Below, piece by piece: positions 1 to 5,743 of a DNA stretch of 6,997 bases. The notes under the pieces were generated by a model. That model searched no databases, was not told the DNA's origin, and was given only the letters and a program-made list of their open reading frames with translations. Position numbers and translations under genes: made by a program. Positions within the stretch are counted from its first letter, which is position 1, and every line of letters starts with the position of its first letter. Origin of the DNA: Bacillota bacterium (lineage in GTDB: Bacteria > Bacillota > Dehalobacteriia > UBA4068); contig JAUMYD010000099.1 in NCBI GenBank assembly GCA_030528765.1, positions 1 to 6,997 of the forward strand. Direction: 5' to 3'.

Positions 1-1
1 T

Positions 2-268
2 GAGGTCATCGCTGCATACGAGATTTCTTTCTACGATGAAGATGGCGTTGAGCATGAATTTGCCGTGGAAGCTTTTTTGGAGCTTGATAATGAAAGATAC
101 GCGGTTCTCGTTCCCCAGAGCGATGAATTCATGGATGAAGCTGTTATAATGCGTTTTGGTCAGGATGATGAAGGGGAAGAGGTTCTCTTTGATATCGAAA
201 GTGATGAAGAATGGGAACGCGTTGCCGATGCTTATGAGAGCTATGTAGAGGAAGAATTCGGCGAGTAA
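2..268 (+). CDS. DUF1292 (YrzB-like) protein, 5'-truncated by window edge
   Basis: The reading frame is already open at base 2 and ends at TAA 266-268, so 88 C-terminal codons are present and the true start lies upstream of the window. The product is small and very acidic, rich in Glu and Asp. It carries the DUF1292 pattern: an early 'DEDGVEHEF' segment, then 'YAVLVP', then an acidic 'EGEEVLFDIESDEEWERVADAY' stretch broken here only for description. The family includes B. subtilis YrzB; its biochemical role is not established. In many Bacillota it sits with ruvX/yqgF and ireB upstream of mltG, and the next gene here is indeed mltG, although a terminator separates them. No membrane segment or signal peptide is visible. 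An internal GTG at 65 is in frame but has no reason to be the start, because family similarity extends upstream of it. Family assignment is by pattern recognition. Confidence 0.85.
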   Translation, partial: EVIAAYEISFYDEDGVEHEFAVEAFLELDNERYAVLVPQSDEFMDEAVIMRFGQDDEGEEVLFDIESDEEWERVADAYESYVEEEFGE

Positions 269-338
269 TTCCTTCTTTCATGTGAGATTTCAGCTTTTTT
301 TGCGCTTCGCTTCATAAGTGACCACTCTGGAACAGTCA

Positions 339-370
339 AACCTCCCTATGCTTGGCATAGGGAGGTTTTT
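339..370 (+). terminator. Intrinsic terminator after the DUF1292 gene
   Basis: A perfect 12-bp stem (339-350 with 356-367) encloses a 5-nt loop, CTTGG, and runs into a T tract at 366-370. It lies about 70 nt after the DUF1292 stop codon. It should end the upstream operon and separate it from mltG, which has its own promoter. Confidence 0.9.
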
Positions 371-552
371 GTGGCTTGAATGGCTTTTAAGAGCAGCCTC
401 TGAACAGGATGCCTGCGGCTGTGATTGTGCAGATACAGGAAGGGCAGGGTATCCTGCAGCTTCCGCAGCCACTTTATTCGCGGCTGTCGTTTTCTGGCAG
501 GTTTTTTGTATTTTTTTCGGGGATTGCTGTTTCCTTGTCCCGGATTCTATTG
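371..552 (+). other. Intergenic stretch between terminator and mltG promoter; no convincing gene
   Basis: The whole gap between DUF1292 and mltG is 269-586, just over 300 bases. Beyond the terminator and promoter it holds no gene I can support: open frames here lack a ribosome site and recognisable protein sequence. It does contain small inverted repeats: GCAGG 444-448 with CCTGC 453-457, flanked by GGAAG 438-442 with CTTCC 460-464, and CAGCC 466-470 with GGCTG 482-486. Two T runs follow, at 502-507 and 511-517. These could be a weak second terminator or structured RNA reading through from upstream, but each stem is short and the assignment is open. Confidence 0.4.
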
Positions 553-558
553 TATAAT
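531..558 (+). promoter_or_regulatory. Putative sigma-A promoter of mltG-trhP
   Basis: A perfect -10 hexamer TATAAT lies at 553-558, about 29 nt before the mltG start codon. The -35 is poor: the best-spaced candidates are TTTCCT or TTCCTT around 530-536, at 16-17 nt. Transcription would start near 565 and leave a leader of about 22 nt holding only the ribosome site. The strong terminator just upstream makes a promoter here necessary. The -10 is convincing; the -35 is not. Confidence 0.6.
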
Positions 559-586
559 AAAATGAATGTCGAAAGGAGGTTCTCCC

Positions 587-1606
587 ATGAAAAAGTTTTT
601 GCTTGTGTTTTTCCTGCTCCTTGTGCTGTTGGCCGTTGGAGCTGTGTTTGGCGTAAAGATGCTTGTTTCTCCTGTAGAAACGGATGCTGTAGCCGAATTC
701 AGCATCCCTGAGGGTAGCGGCAGCTCTTCCATTGCCGCGATTTTGCAGGAGCAGGGTCTGGTCAAGAATGCGAAGGTGTTCTCTCTTTATGCCAGATTTA
801 AAGAAGTAGATAGTCAGTTCAAGGCCGGTTCCTATAGCTTTCCTGCGGGGGAATGGTCTTTGGAGGCTGTTTGTGAGAAGCTGATCATCGGCGGTTATAG
901 CAGCCGTGGTGAGGTTCGCGTTACCATCCGGGAGGGCCTTACCGTGGAGGAAACCATTCAGGTGCTGGTGGAAGCTGGTCTGGGCTCCCGTGATGTATAT
1001 TATGATTACATCAGAAACGGGGATTTCAGCAAATACAGCTTTCTGCCGGATGCGAATGAGGTTGTGGAGCCTGCCAGCCGTCTGGAAGGCTTTCTCTTCC
1101 CGAATACTTACATGATCGAACTGGATTCTACCGAGCAGCAGATCATTGATATGCTGCTGGATCAGTTCGTTATGGTTTGGACAGAAAATGGTTTTGATGA
1201 AGCCACCAAGGATTCTGAATACAGCATGCTGGAGATTGTGACCATGGCTTCTCTTGTAGAAAAGGAAGCCCGGGTGGATGAGGATCGTCCCTTGATCGCC
1301 GGCGTATTCTATAAGCGCCTTGAGATCGGAATGCTTCTGGAGTCCTGCGCGACCATCCAATTCCTGCTGGGCGAGCCGAAGGATCCCCTGCTGTATTCTG
1401 ATCTGGAGATCGTTAGCCCTTATAACAGCTACAAGAACGCCGGCCTTCCTCCGGGGCCCATTGCTGCCCCGGGCTTGGCTTCTTTGAAGGCAGCTGTTTA
1501 TCCTACAGAAAGTGAATACCTGTATTTCCGTGCTCGCACAGATGGCAGCCATCGTTTCAGCACGACTTTGCAGGAACATCAGACCCCCCATGATGGAGAC
1601 TATTAA
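587..1606 (+). CDS. mltG: Endolytic murein transglycosylase MltG
   Basis: MltG (YceG family) is a membrane-anchored lytic transglycosylase that cleaves nascent peptidoglycan strands and limits glycan length. The 339-residue product starts at ATG 587, preceded by a near-perfect AAAGGAGGT (572-580). An in-frame ATG at 566 would lie almost at the predicted transcription start and upstream of the ribosome site, so it is rejected. Residues 4-24 form one N-terminal transmembrane anchor. Residues about 35-105 resemble the LysM-like domain. The catalytic region includes 'RLEGFLFPNTY' (165-175) and 'MASLVEKEA' (220-228). E225 matches the catalytic Glu known as E218 in E. coli MltG, by motif alignment from memory. 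The conserved 'SPYNSYKNAGLPPGPIAAPG' runs from 277 to 296. Length is usual for the family. The last 17 bases overlap the next gene, so the two are probably transcribed together and translationally coupled. Confidence 0.95.
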   Translation: MKKFLLVFFLLLVLLAVGAVFGVKMLVSPVETDAVAEFSIPEGSGSSSIAAILQEQGLVKNAKVFSLYARFKEVDSQFKAGSYSFPAGEWSLEAVCEKLIIGGYSSRGEVRVTIREGLTVEETIQVLVEAGLGSRDVYYDYIRNGDFSKYSFLPDANEVVEPASRLEGFLFPNTYMIELDSTEQQIIDMLLDQFVMVWTENGFDEATKDSEYSMLEIVTMASLVEKEARVDEDRPLIAGVFYKRLEIGMLLESCATIQFLLGEPKDPLLYSDLEIVSPYNSYKNAGLPPGPIAAPGLASLKAAVYPTESEYLYFRARTDGSHRFSTTLQEHQTPHDGDY

Positions 1607-2831
1607 AGAAAAGAAAATTGAGATCCTGGCCCCTGCCGGTGATTTGGAAAAATTGCGTTTTGCCTATATCTACGGAGCAGATGCAGCTTATGTGGGCGGT
1701 GGGGATTTTTCCCTGCGGGCCGTTTCCGGGATGGATTTGGATATGCTGGCTGCTGCCAGGCAAATTGCAGCCTCGATGGGGAAAAAGCTCTACGTTGCGG
1801 TGAATATTTTTGCTGATAACGAAGAGATCCGGCGCCTTCCCGATTTTCTTCGCACCCTGGCAGAGCTTCATCCGGATGGATTGATCGTCTCTGATCCGGG
1901 GGTGTTCAGTGTCTGTCGGGAGCACTGCCCGCAGATCCCTCTGCATATCAGTACCCAGGCCAATAATACCAACTGGCGTAGTGCCAGGTTCTGGCAGGAG
2001 CAGGGCGCATCCCGCATCGTCCTTGCGCGGGAGCTTTCCCTGCGGGAAGGGGCTGAGATATCTGCTCTGGGCGGCCTGGAAACAGAGGTTTTTGTTCATG
2101 GGGCGATCTGCATTTCTTATTCGGGCCGTTGCCTTCTGAGCTGCTATTTTAACCAGCGCTCGGCCAATAAGGGGGATTGTACACATCCCTGCCGTTGGAA
2201 ATATTCCCTGATGGAAGAGACGCGCCCCGGCGTTTACCTGCCTGTTTTTGAGGATGCCCAAGGCACATATATCATGAACAGTAAGGATCTGTGTCTGATC
2301 GATCGAGTGCCTGAATTGGTGCGGGGTGCTTTCTCCTCCTGGAAGATCGAGGGACGAAACAAAAGCGCCTATTATGTGGCCAATACAGTGCGTATTTATC
2401 GGCAGGCTTTGGATTGCTGCTTACGGGAGGGGGAGGAATACCGGGCTCGCCCGGCCTGGCGGGAAGAACTGGAAAAAATCAGCCATCGGGAGTATACGGA
2501 AAATTTTGCCCTGCAGGAGCCGGGTGAGAAGGATTTTCGCTATCAATCCAGCCAGAACAGCCGTGTCTGGGATTTTGCGGCGATTCTGCATGATTGTAAG
2601 GATGGAAGATTGTGGTTGGAGCAGAGAAATTATTTTCAGCCTGGTGACCACTTGGAACTGATCCTGCCGGATGGTAGGAACCTTTTGCTGCCGGTCCCTG
2701 CGATTTATGATGAAGAAGGCCAGCCGCTGGAGGCGGCCCGGCATCCAAAGCAGCGGGTAAGCATTCCCTATTCCGGGAAGCTTGATTGCAGCCAGCCCTT
2801 GATCTGTCGACGGCAGGCTGCACAGGAGTAG
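1590..2831 (+). CDS. trhP: U32-family protein, probable tRNA hydroxylation protein TrhP
   Basis: This 413-residue protein is annotated in many genomes as 'peptidase U32' or collagenase-like. Its closest functional match is TrhP (E. coli YegQ, B. subtilis YrrO), needed for prephenate-dependent 5-hydroxyuridine at tRNA position 34; protease activity is doubtful. The N-terminal U32 domain begins with 'ILAPAGDLEKL' (12-22). The family signature 'EVFVHGAICISYSGRC' spans 166-181, and 'KIEGRNKSAYYV' starts at 252. A C-terminal U32_C-type domain covers about 320-410 ('RNYFQPGD'). Cysteines 174, 181, 197 and 235 have almost the spacing of the iron-sulfur ligands of UbiU, with C185 and C201 also near. 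The start is one of two adjacent codons, ATG 1590 or ATG 1593, both inside the end of mltG. No good ribosome site precedes them, so translation probably depends on coupling to mltG. Farther in-frame ATGs at 1512 and 1542 would encode mltG-overlap sequence without family similarity. Confidence 0.87.
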   Translation: MMETIKEKKIEILAPAGDLEKLRFAYIYGADAAYVGGGDFSLRAVSGMDLDMLAAARQIAASMGKKLYVAVNIFADNEEIRRLPDFLRTLAELHPDGLIVSDPGVFSVCREHCPQIPLHISTQANNTNWRSARFWQEQGASRIVLARELSLREGAEISALGGLETEVFVHGAICISYSGRCLLSCYFNQRSANKGDCTHPCRWKYSLMEETRPGVYLPVFEDAQGTYIMNSKDLCLIDRVPELVRGAFSSWKIEGRNKSAYYVANTVRIYRQALDCCLREGEEYRARPAWREELEKISHREYTENFALQEPGEKDFRYQSSQNSRVWDFAAILHDCKDGRLWLEQRNYFQPGDHLELILPDGRNLLLPVPAIYDEEGQPLEAARHPKQRVSIPYSGKLDCSQPLICRRQAAQE

Positions 2832-2837
2832 AAAGAG

Positions 2838-2871
2838 AAGCCGCAGAAGGAAGCTTCCTCTGCGGCTTTTT
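2838..2871 (+). terminator. Intrinsic terminator after trhP
   Basis: A 10-bp GC-rich stem (2838-2847 with 2859-2868) is extended through a one-base bulge at 2848 into the palindrome GGAAGCTTCC (2849-2858), followed by T bases 2867-2871. It begins 7 nt after the trhP stop codon and closes the mltG-trhP unit. Confidence 0.88.
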
Positions 2872-2920
2872 GTACCCATTACGCATACAGAAATTTTTTC
2901 TTTTATTTTAGGAAAAAGGC

Positions 2921-2950
2921 TTGACTTTCTTTGCTGTAGTTTGTTATAAT
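2921..2950 (+). promoter_or_regulatory. Strong sigma-A promoter of tRNA-Trp and yajC
   Basis: The -35 is TTGACT (2921-2926) and the -10 is TATAAT (2945-2950), with an 18-nt spacer. A TG dinucleotide at 2942-2943 makes an extended -10 (TGnTATAAT). The start would fall near 2957, leaving only a few bases of 5' leader before the tRNA at 2963. The upstream flank 2891-2910 is rich in A and T, which suits a stable-RNA promoter. Confidence 0.88.
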
Positions 2951-2962
2951 AACTTTCGTTGT

Positions 2963-3038
2963 AGGGGTATAGCTCAATTGGTAGAGTACCGGACTCCAAA
3001 TCCGTTGGTTGAGGGTTCGATTCCTTCTGCCCCTGCCA
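2963..3038 (+). tRNA. trnW: tRNA-Trp (anticodon CCA)
   Basis: A complete 76-nt cloverleaf can be folded by eye. The acceptor stem is 2963-2969 with 3028-3034 (one G-U pair), followed by T8-A9. The D arm is 2972-2987 with GG in the loop. The anticodon stem starts at 2989 and its loop CTCCAAA (2994-3000) gives anticodon CCA. The T arm is 3011-3027 with TTCGATT. The discriminator is G3035, as expected for Trp, and the CCA end is encoded at 3036-3038. The outermost anticodon-stem pair is a C-U mismatch (2989 and 3005), the only irregularity. There is no terminator after it, so it is probably processed from a transcript continuing into yajC. Confidence 0.96.
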
Positions 3039-3084
3039 AAGTTTTCTTCGGTTACGGATATTTAAATTCTAAGGTGGTAAAAAA

Positions 3085-3408
3085 ATGCTCTTTTTTGCAA
3101 GTGCGCCAGCAGGCAGTGGTTCCGGCTTTTTTACAGTCATTTATATCGCAGTAATCGCTGCGATGTTCTATTTTCTCTTCCTGCGGCCCAACAAAAAGCA
3201 GAAACAGGAAAGGGCAGCTCTGATGAACTCCCTGTCTGTAGGGGATGAGATTTTTACTGCCGGTGGGATTCTGGGTTCCATTACCAGAATCAAAGAACAC
3301 ACTGTGTGGGTTCGTATTTCTGAGAAATGCGAGATCGAATTGCTGAAAACCTCTATCGGTGGTCGCAATACACAGCGTGAAGTTCCCGAACCCGAAATTA
3401 AAGAATAG
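3085..3408 (+). CDS. yajC: Preprotein translocase subunit YajC
   Basis: YajC is a small single-pass membrane protein that associates with SecD-SecF and the SecYEG channel. This copy has 107 residues, the normal size. A short N-terminal segment is followed by one membrane helix at about 15-33, then the hallmark 'FLRPNKKQKQ' (32-41) and the cytoplasmic 'SVGDEIFTAGGILGSI' (51-66). The charged C-terminus ends 'PEPEIKE'. The start ATG 3085 has AAGGTGG (3071-3077) at a 7-nt spacing. It begins 46 nt after the tRNA-Trp with no terminator and no convincing promoter between, so the tRNA promoter at 2921-2950 likely drives it. The terminator palindrome begins inside its last codons. secD follows, but as a separate transcription unit. 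Confidence 0.94.
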   Translation: MLFFASAPAGSGSGFFTVIYIAVIAAMFYFLFLRPNKKQKQERAALMNSLSVGDEIFTAGGILGSITRIKEHTVWVRISEKCEIELLKTSIGGRNTQREVPEPEIKE

Positions 3409-3434
3409 GCTCATATGAGCCTATTCTTTTTTTT
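3403..3434 (+). terminator. Intrinsic terminator overlapping the yajC stop codon
   Basis: Bases 3403-3426 form a perfect palindrome (GAATAGGCTCAT and its complement), giving about a 10-bp stem with a 4-nt loop, followed directly by eight T bases (3427-3434). The left arm contains the last Glu codon and the TAG stop (3406-3408) of yajC. It should separate tRNA-Trp-yajC from secD-secF-recJ. Confidence 0.9.
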
Positions 3435-3488
3435 GGGATTCTCCTGAAAATAAAATTAAAATATTGTAGAATAAGTTGCTGTAAGTAT

Positions 3489-3517
3489 TTGACACATTAT
3501 GAGTGGAAGAGTATAAT
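3489..3517 (+). promoter_or_regulatory. Perfect-consensus sigma-A promoter of secD-secF-recJ
   Basis: TTGACA (3489-3494) and TATAAT (3512-3517) are separated by the ideal 17 nt. Transcription would begin around 3524, giving a leader of about 40 nt before the secD start at 3565. An A/T-rich stretch (about 3447-3470) lies upstream. This is the strongest-looking promoter in the window. Confidence 0.92.
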
Positions 3518-3545
3518 AATAAAGTATGTTTGCTTTTCTTAATGT

Positions 3546-3553
3546 AGAGGAGG
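3546..3553 (+). promoter_or_regulatory. Ribosome binding site that fixes the secD start
   Basis: AGAGGAGG precedes ATG 3565 with an 11-nt gap, slightly longer than ideal. The alternative in-frame ATG at 3526 lies upstream of this site and only about two bases from the predicted transcription start, so the site decides for 3565. Confidence 0.8.
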
Positions 3554-3564
3554 TTGTTGCTGTA

Positions 3565-4788
3565 ATGAAAAAACGTAGTGGAGTAAAGGTGCTGCTTGTG
3601 CTGATTGTTATCGCTGCCGCAACTGTGCTCTCCGTATCTCCGTTGGTAAACAATATCAACCTGGGCCTTGACCTTCAGGGTGGCGCGCAGGTGGTATTGC
3701 AGGCTGTTCCTGATGACGGCGAGACCCTTACCGCTGAGGATATGTCTCAGCTGGTCAGCGTTCTGGATCAGCGAGTGAATGAGCTGGGTGTCAGTGAGCC
3801 CATCATTCAGGTGGAAGGTACTGATCGTATCATCGTTGAGCTGGCTGGTGTGGATAACCCCGAATCTGCCATTGAGCTGATCGGTAAAACCGCAAAGCTG
3901 GAATTTCGTGATCCCAATGGCGAAGTTATTTTGACCGGTGCCAACCTGAAAGATGCTTATGCCATTATTGACCAGATGGCTACCAGCGCCATGACGCAGA
4001 ATCAGGTCATTTTGGAATTCGATTCTGAAGGTGCTGATCTCTTTTTTGAAGCTACCGCTGCTTTTACCGGTCAGCTGATCTCCATTTATTTGGATGATGA
4101 AGAGATTCAGTCTGCTATCGTAAACGGCCCCATCTCCGGTGGCTCCGCTTCTATTTCAGGCGGCTTTGCAACCTTCCAGGAAGCTTCCAATTTGGCTGCT
4201 CTGCTGCGCGGCGGCGCACTGCCTGTGGATCTGGAGATCATGTCCAAATCTACTGTCGGCCCCACTCTGGGTGCTGACTCCCTTTCTAAAAGCTTGAATG
4301 CAGCGGCAATCGGTTTTGTCGTATTGTTCCTCTTCATGCTGGTTTATTACCGTCTGCCCGGTGGCTGGGCATGCTGCTCTCTGTTGGTTTATGCTTTGCT
4401 TCTGATGTGGTCCCTCTTCTTCATCAATGCGACTCTGACCCTCACCTCCATCGCCGGTTTCATCCTTTCTGTGGGCGTGGCAGTGGACTCCAATATTATT
4501 ATTTATGAGCGCATCCGTGAAGAGCTTTATCATGGAAAATCTCTGAAGGCCAGCATTGAATCCGGTTTTAAACGGGCTCTCTGGACTATTCTGGACAGCA
4601 ATATCACTACTTTGATCGCTGCGCTGGTTCTCTACTTCTTTGGCAGCGGCACCATCAAGGGTTTTGCTTTGACTCTCGCCATCGGTTTGGTTGCGTCTAT
4701 GTTTACTGCAATCACCTTCACCCGCTATATGCTGCGTTGGACCAGTGATGTTAGCTTCCTGAGCAGCAAAAAGCTGTACGGAATGTAG
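3565..4788 (+). CDS. secD: Protein translocase subunit SecD
   Basis: SecD pairs with SecF in the membrane and uses the proton-motive force to pull exported proteins off the SecYEG channel. The 407-residue product has the SecD plan: one N-terminal membrane helix (about 8-26), a large extracytoplasmic P1 region (about 27-244), then five more helices (about 246-390). Motifs include 'GLDLQGG' (34-40), 'GPTLGADS' (232-239) and the TM4 signature 'GVAVDSNIIIYERIREE' starting at G304. D308 corresponds to the essential Asp (E. coli D519, Thermus D340, by motif alignment). E. coli SecD is about 615 residues; the difference is a shorter P1, which is normal in Clostridia-type SecD. Two adjacent cysteines in TM3 ('WACC') are unremarkable. 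Start and ribosome site are described separately. secF follows after 14 nt, so they are co-transcribed. Confidence 0.96.
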   Translation: MKKRSGVKVLLVLIVIAAATVLSVSPLVNNINLGLDLQGGAQVVLQAVPDDGETLTAEDMSQLVSVLDQRVNELGVSEPIIQVEGTDRIIVELAGVDNPESAIELIGKTAKLEFRDPNGEVILTGANLKDAYAIIDQMATSAMTQNQVILEFDSEGADLFFEATAAFTGQLISIYLDDEEIQSAIVNGPISGGSASISGGFATFQEASNLAALLRGGALPVDLEIMSKSTVGPTLGADSLSKSLNAAAIGFVVLFLFMLVYYRLPGGWACCSLLVYALLLMWSLFFINATLTLTSIAGFILSVGVAVDSNIIIYERIREELYHGKSLKASIESGFKRALWTILDSNITTLIAALVLYFFGSGTIKGFALTLAIGLVASMFTAITFTRYMLRWTSDVSFLSSKKLYGM

Positions 4789-4802
4789 AGGAGGGGAACC
4801 CG

Positions 4803-5711
4803 ATGAGCATGTTTTCTTATAAAGAATTTCATTTCGATTTTGTTGGCAAAAAGAAGATTTGGTATATCATCGCTTTGCTGTTTATCGTTCCCGGCTTGGT
4901 TTTGATGGCCTTTTCCGGCCTGAATCTGGGTCTGGATTTCACCGGTGGCTCCATCCTTGAGGTCACCTTTGATACAGATGCAGATCTGGCTGATGTTCGC
5001 GCTATCGTTACGGAAAATGTTTCTCATAACCCTGCGGTAAATGAATCGGATGACAATCACTTCACCATCCGAACTGAGGAGCTGGAGGAGGAAGACAGCC
5101 AGGCTCTGGTGGATGCTCTTTCTGCTTTGGGGGAAGTCACCGTTCAGCGCAGCGACCGCATCGGTCCCGTGATCGGTCAGGAGTTGCTCCGCAATGCACA
5201 GCTGGCGCTGCTCATTGCCGGTGCTCTGATGCTGCTTTACATCACCATCCGTTTTAAGTTTAATTATGCACTCACTGCTATTATGGCGCTGGGCCATGAT
5301 ATTCTGGTTCTGCTGAGCATGTTTGCAATCCTGCGGGTGGAAGTGGACAGTGCCTTCATTGCTGCCCTGCTGACGACCATAGGTTATTCGATCAATAACA
5401 CCATCGTTGTTTACGACCGTATTCGTGAGAATCAGACCTATAAAGGCCGCATGGAGCCCGCGGCTCTGGTCAATAACAGCATCAATGAAACGCTGACCAG
5501 AAGCATCAACACCACCATAGCTGTGTTGATTCTGCTGTTTGCCCTTTTCATTCTGGGCGGCGATACCACGAAGAATTTCGTTCTTGCCATGATTATCGGC
5601 CTTTGTGCAGGTTTCTTCTCTTCCTGCTTCCTGGCTGGTAACCTCCTGTTGGAAGTCAGTAAATGGATCCGAATGGATCTTGCGGGCAACCGTAAAAGAA
5701 TCCAGAAATAA
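4803..5711 (+). CDS. secF: Protein translocase subunit SecF
   Basis: SecF is the partner of SecD in the proton-driven export complex. The 302-residue product has six predicted membrane helices: about 19-38, then a periplasmic P4 domain (about 39-130), then 134-152, 155-176, 183-205, 235-252 and 258-283. Family motifs are 'GLDFTGG' (43-49), 'GPVIGQEL' (121-128), 'GHD' (164-166) and 'GYSINNTIVVYDRIREN' (194-210). N199 stands where E. coli SecF has D213 and Thermus SecDF has D637. R233, exactly 34 residues on, matches the conserved Arg (E. coli R247, Thermus R671). The Asp-to-Asn change is a genuine codon (AAC, 5397-5399). The start ATG 4803 has AGGAGGGG (4789-4796) at a 6-nt spacing, directly after the secD stop. 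recJ follows after 32 nt with no terminator. Confidence 0.96.
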   Translation: MSMFSYKEFHFDFVGKKKIWYIIALLFIVPGLVLMAFSGLNLGLDFTGGSILEVTFDTDADLADVRAIVTENVSHNPAVNESDDNHFTIRTEELEEEDSQALVDALSALGEVTVQRSDRIGPVIGQELLRNAQLALLIAGALMLLYITIRFKFNYALTAIMALGHDILVLLSMFAILRVEVDSAFIAALLTTIGYSINNTIVVYDRIRENQTYKGRMEPAALVNNSINETLTRSINTTIAVLILLFALFILGGDTTKNFVLAMIIGLCAGFFSSCFLAGNLLLEVSKWIRMDLAGNRKRIQK

Positions 5712-5743
5712 GCATTTCAAAGAATTCAATTTACAGGTGAAAA

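Noticed and set aside
318..711. Two short + strand frames (starting at 318 and 409) upstream of and into mltG
   Set aside because: Neither has a ribosome site, their products have no family pattern, and they run through the terminator, promoter or mltG start.
1451..1472. 7-bp GC-rich inverted repeat (CCGGGGC/GCCCCGG) inside mltG
   Set aside because: It falls in codons of the invariant Gly-Pro-rich motif 'GLPPGPIAAPG', so base composition explains it.
290..1591. Long open frame on the minus strand across mltG
   Set aside because: It is antisense to a secure mltG, lacks a ribosome site and recognisable domain, and crosses the terminator and promoter regions.
3526..3564. Upstream in-frame ATG giving SecD 13 extra residues
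   Set aside because: It would start about two bases after the predicted transcription start and before the ribosome site; the normal SecD N-terminus begins at 3565.
4725..5729. 334-codon open frame on the minus strand opposite secF
   Set aside because: secF on the + strand is unambiguous by motif; the antisense product is low in recognisable features and merely mirrors secF codon composition.
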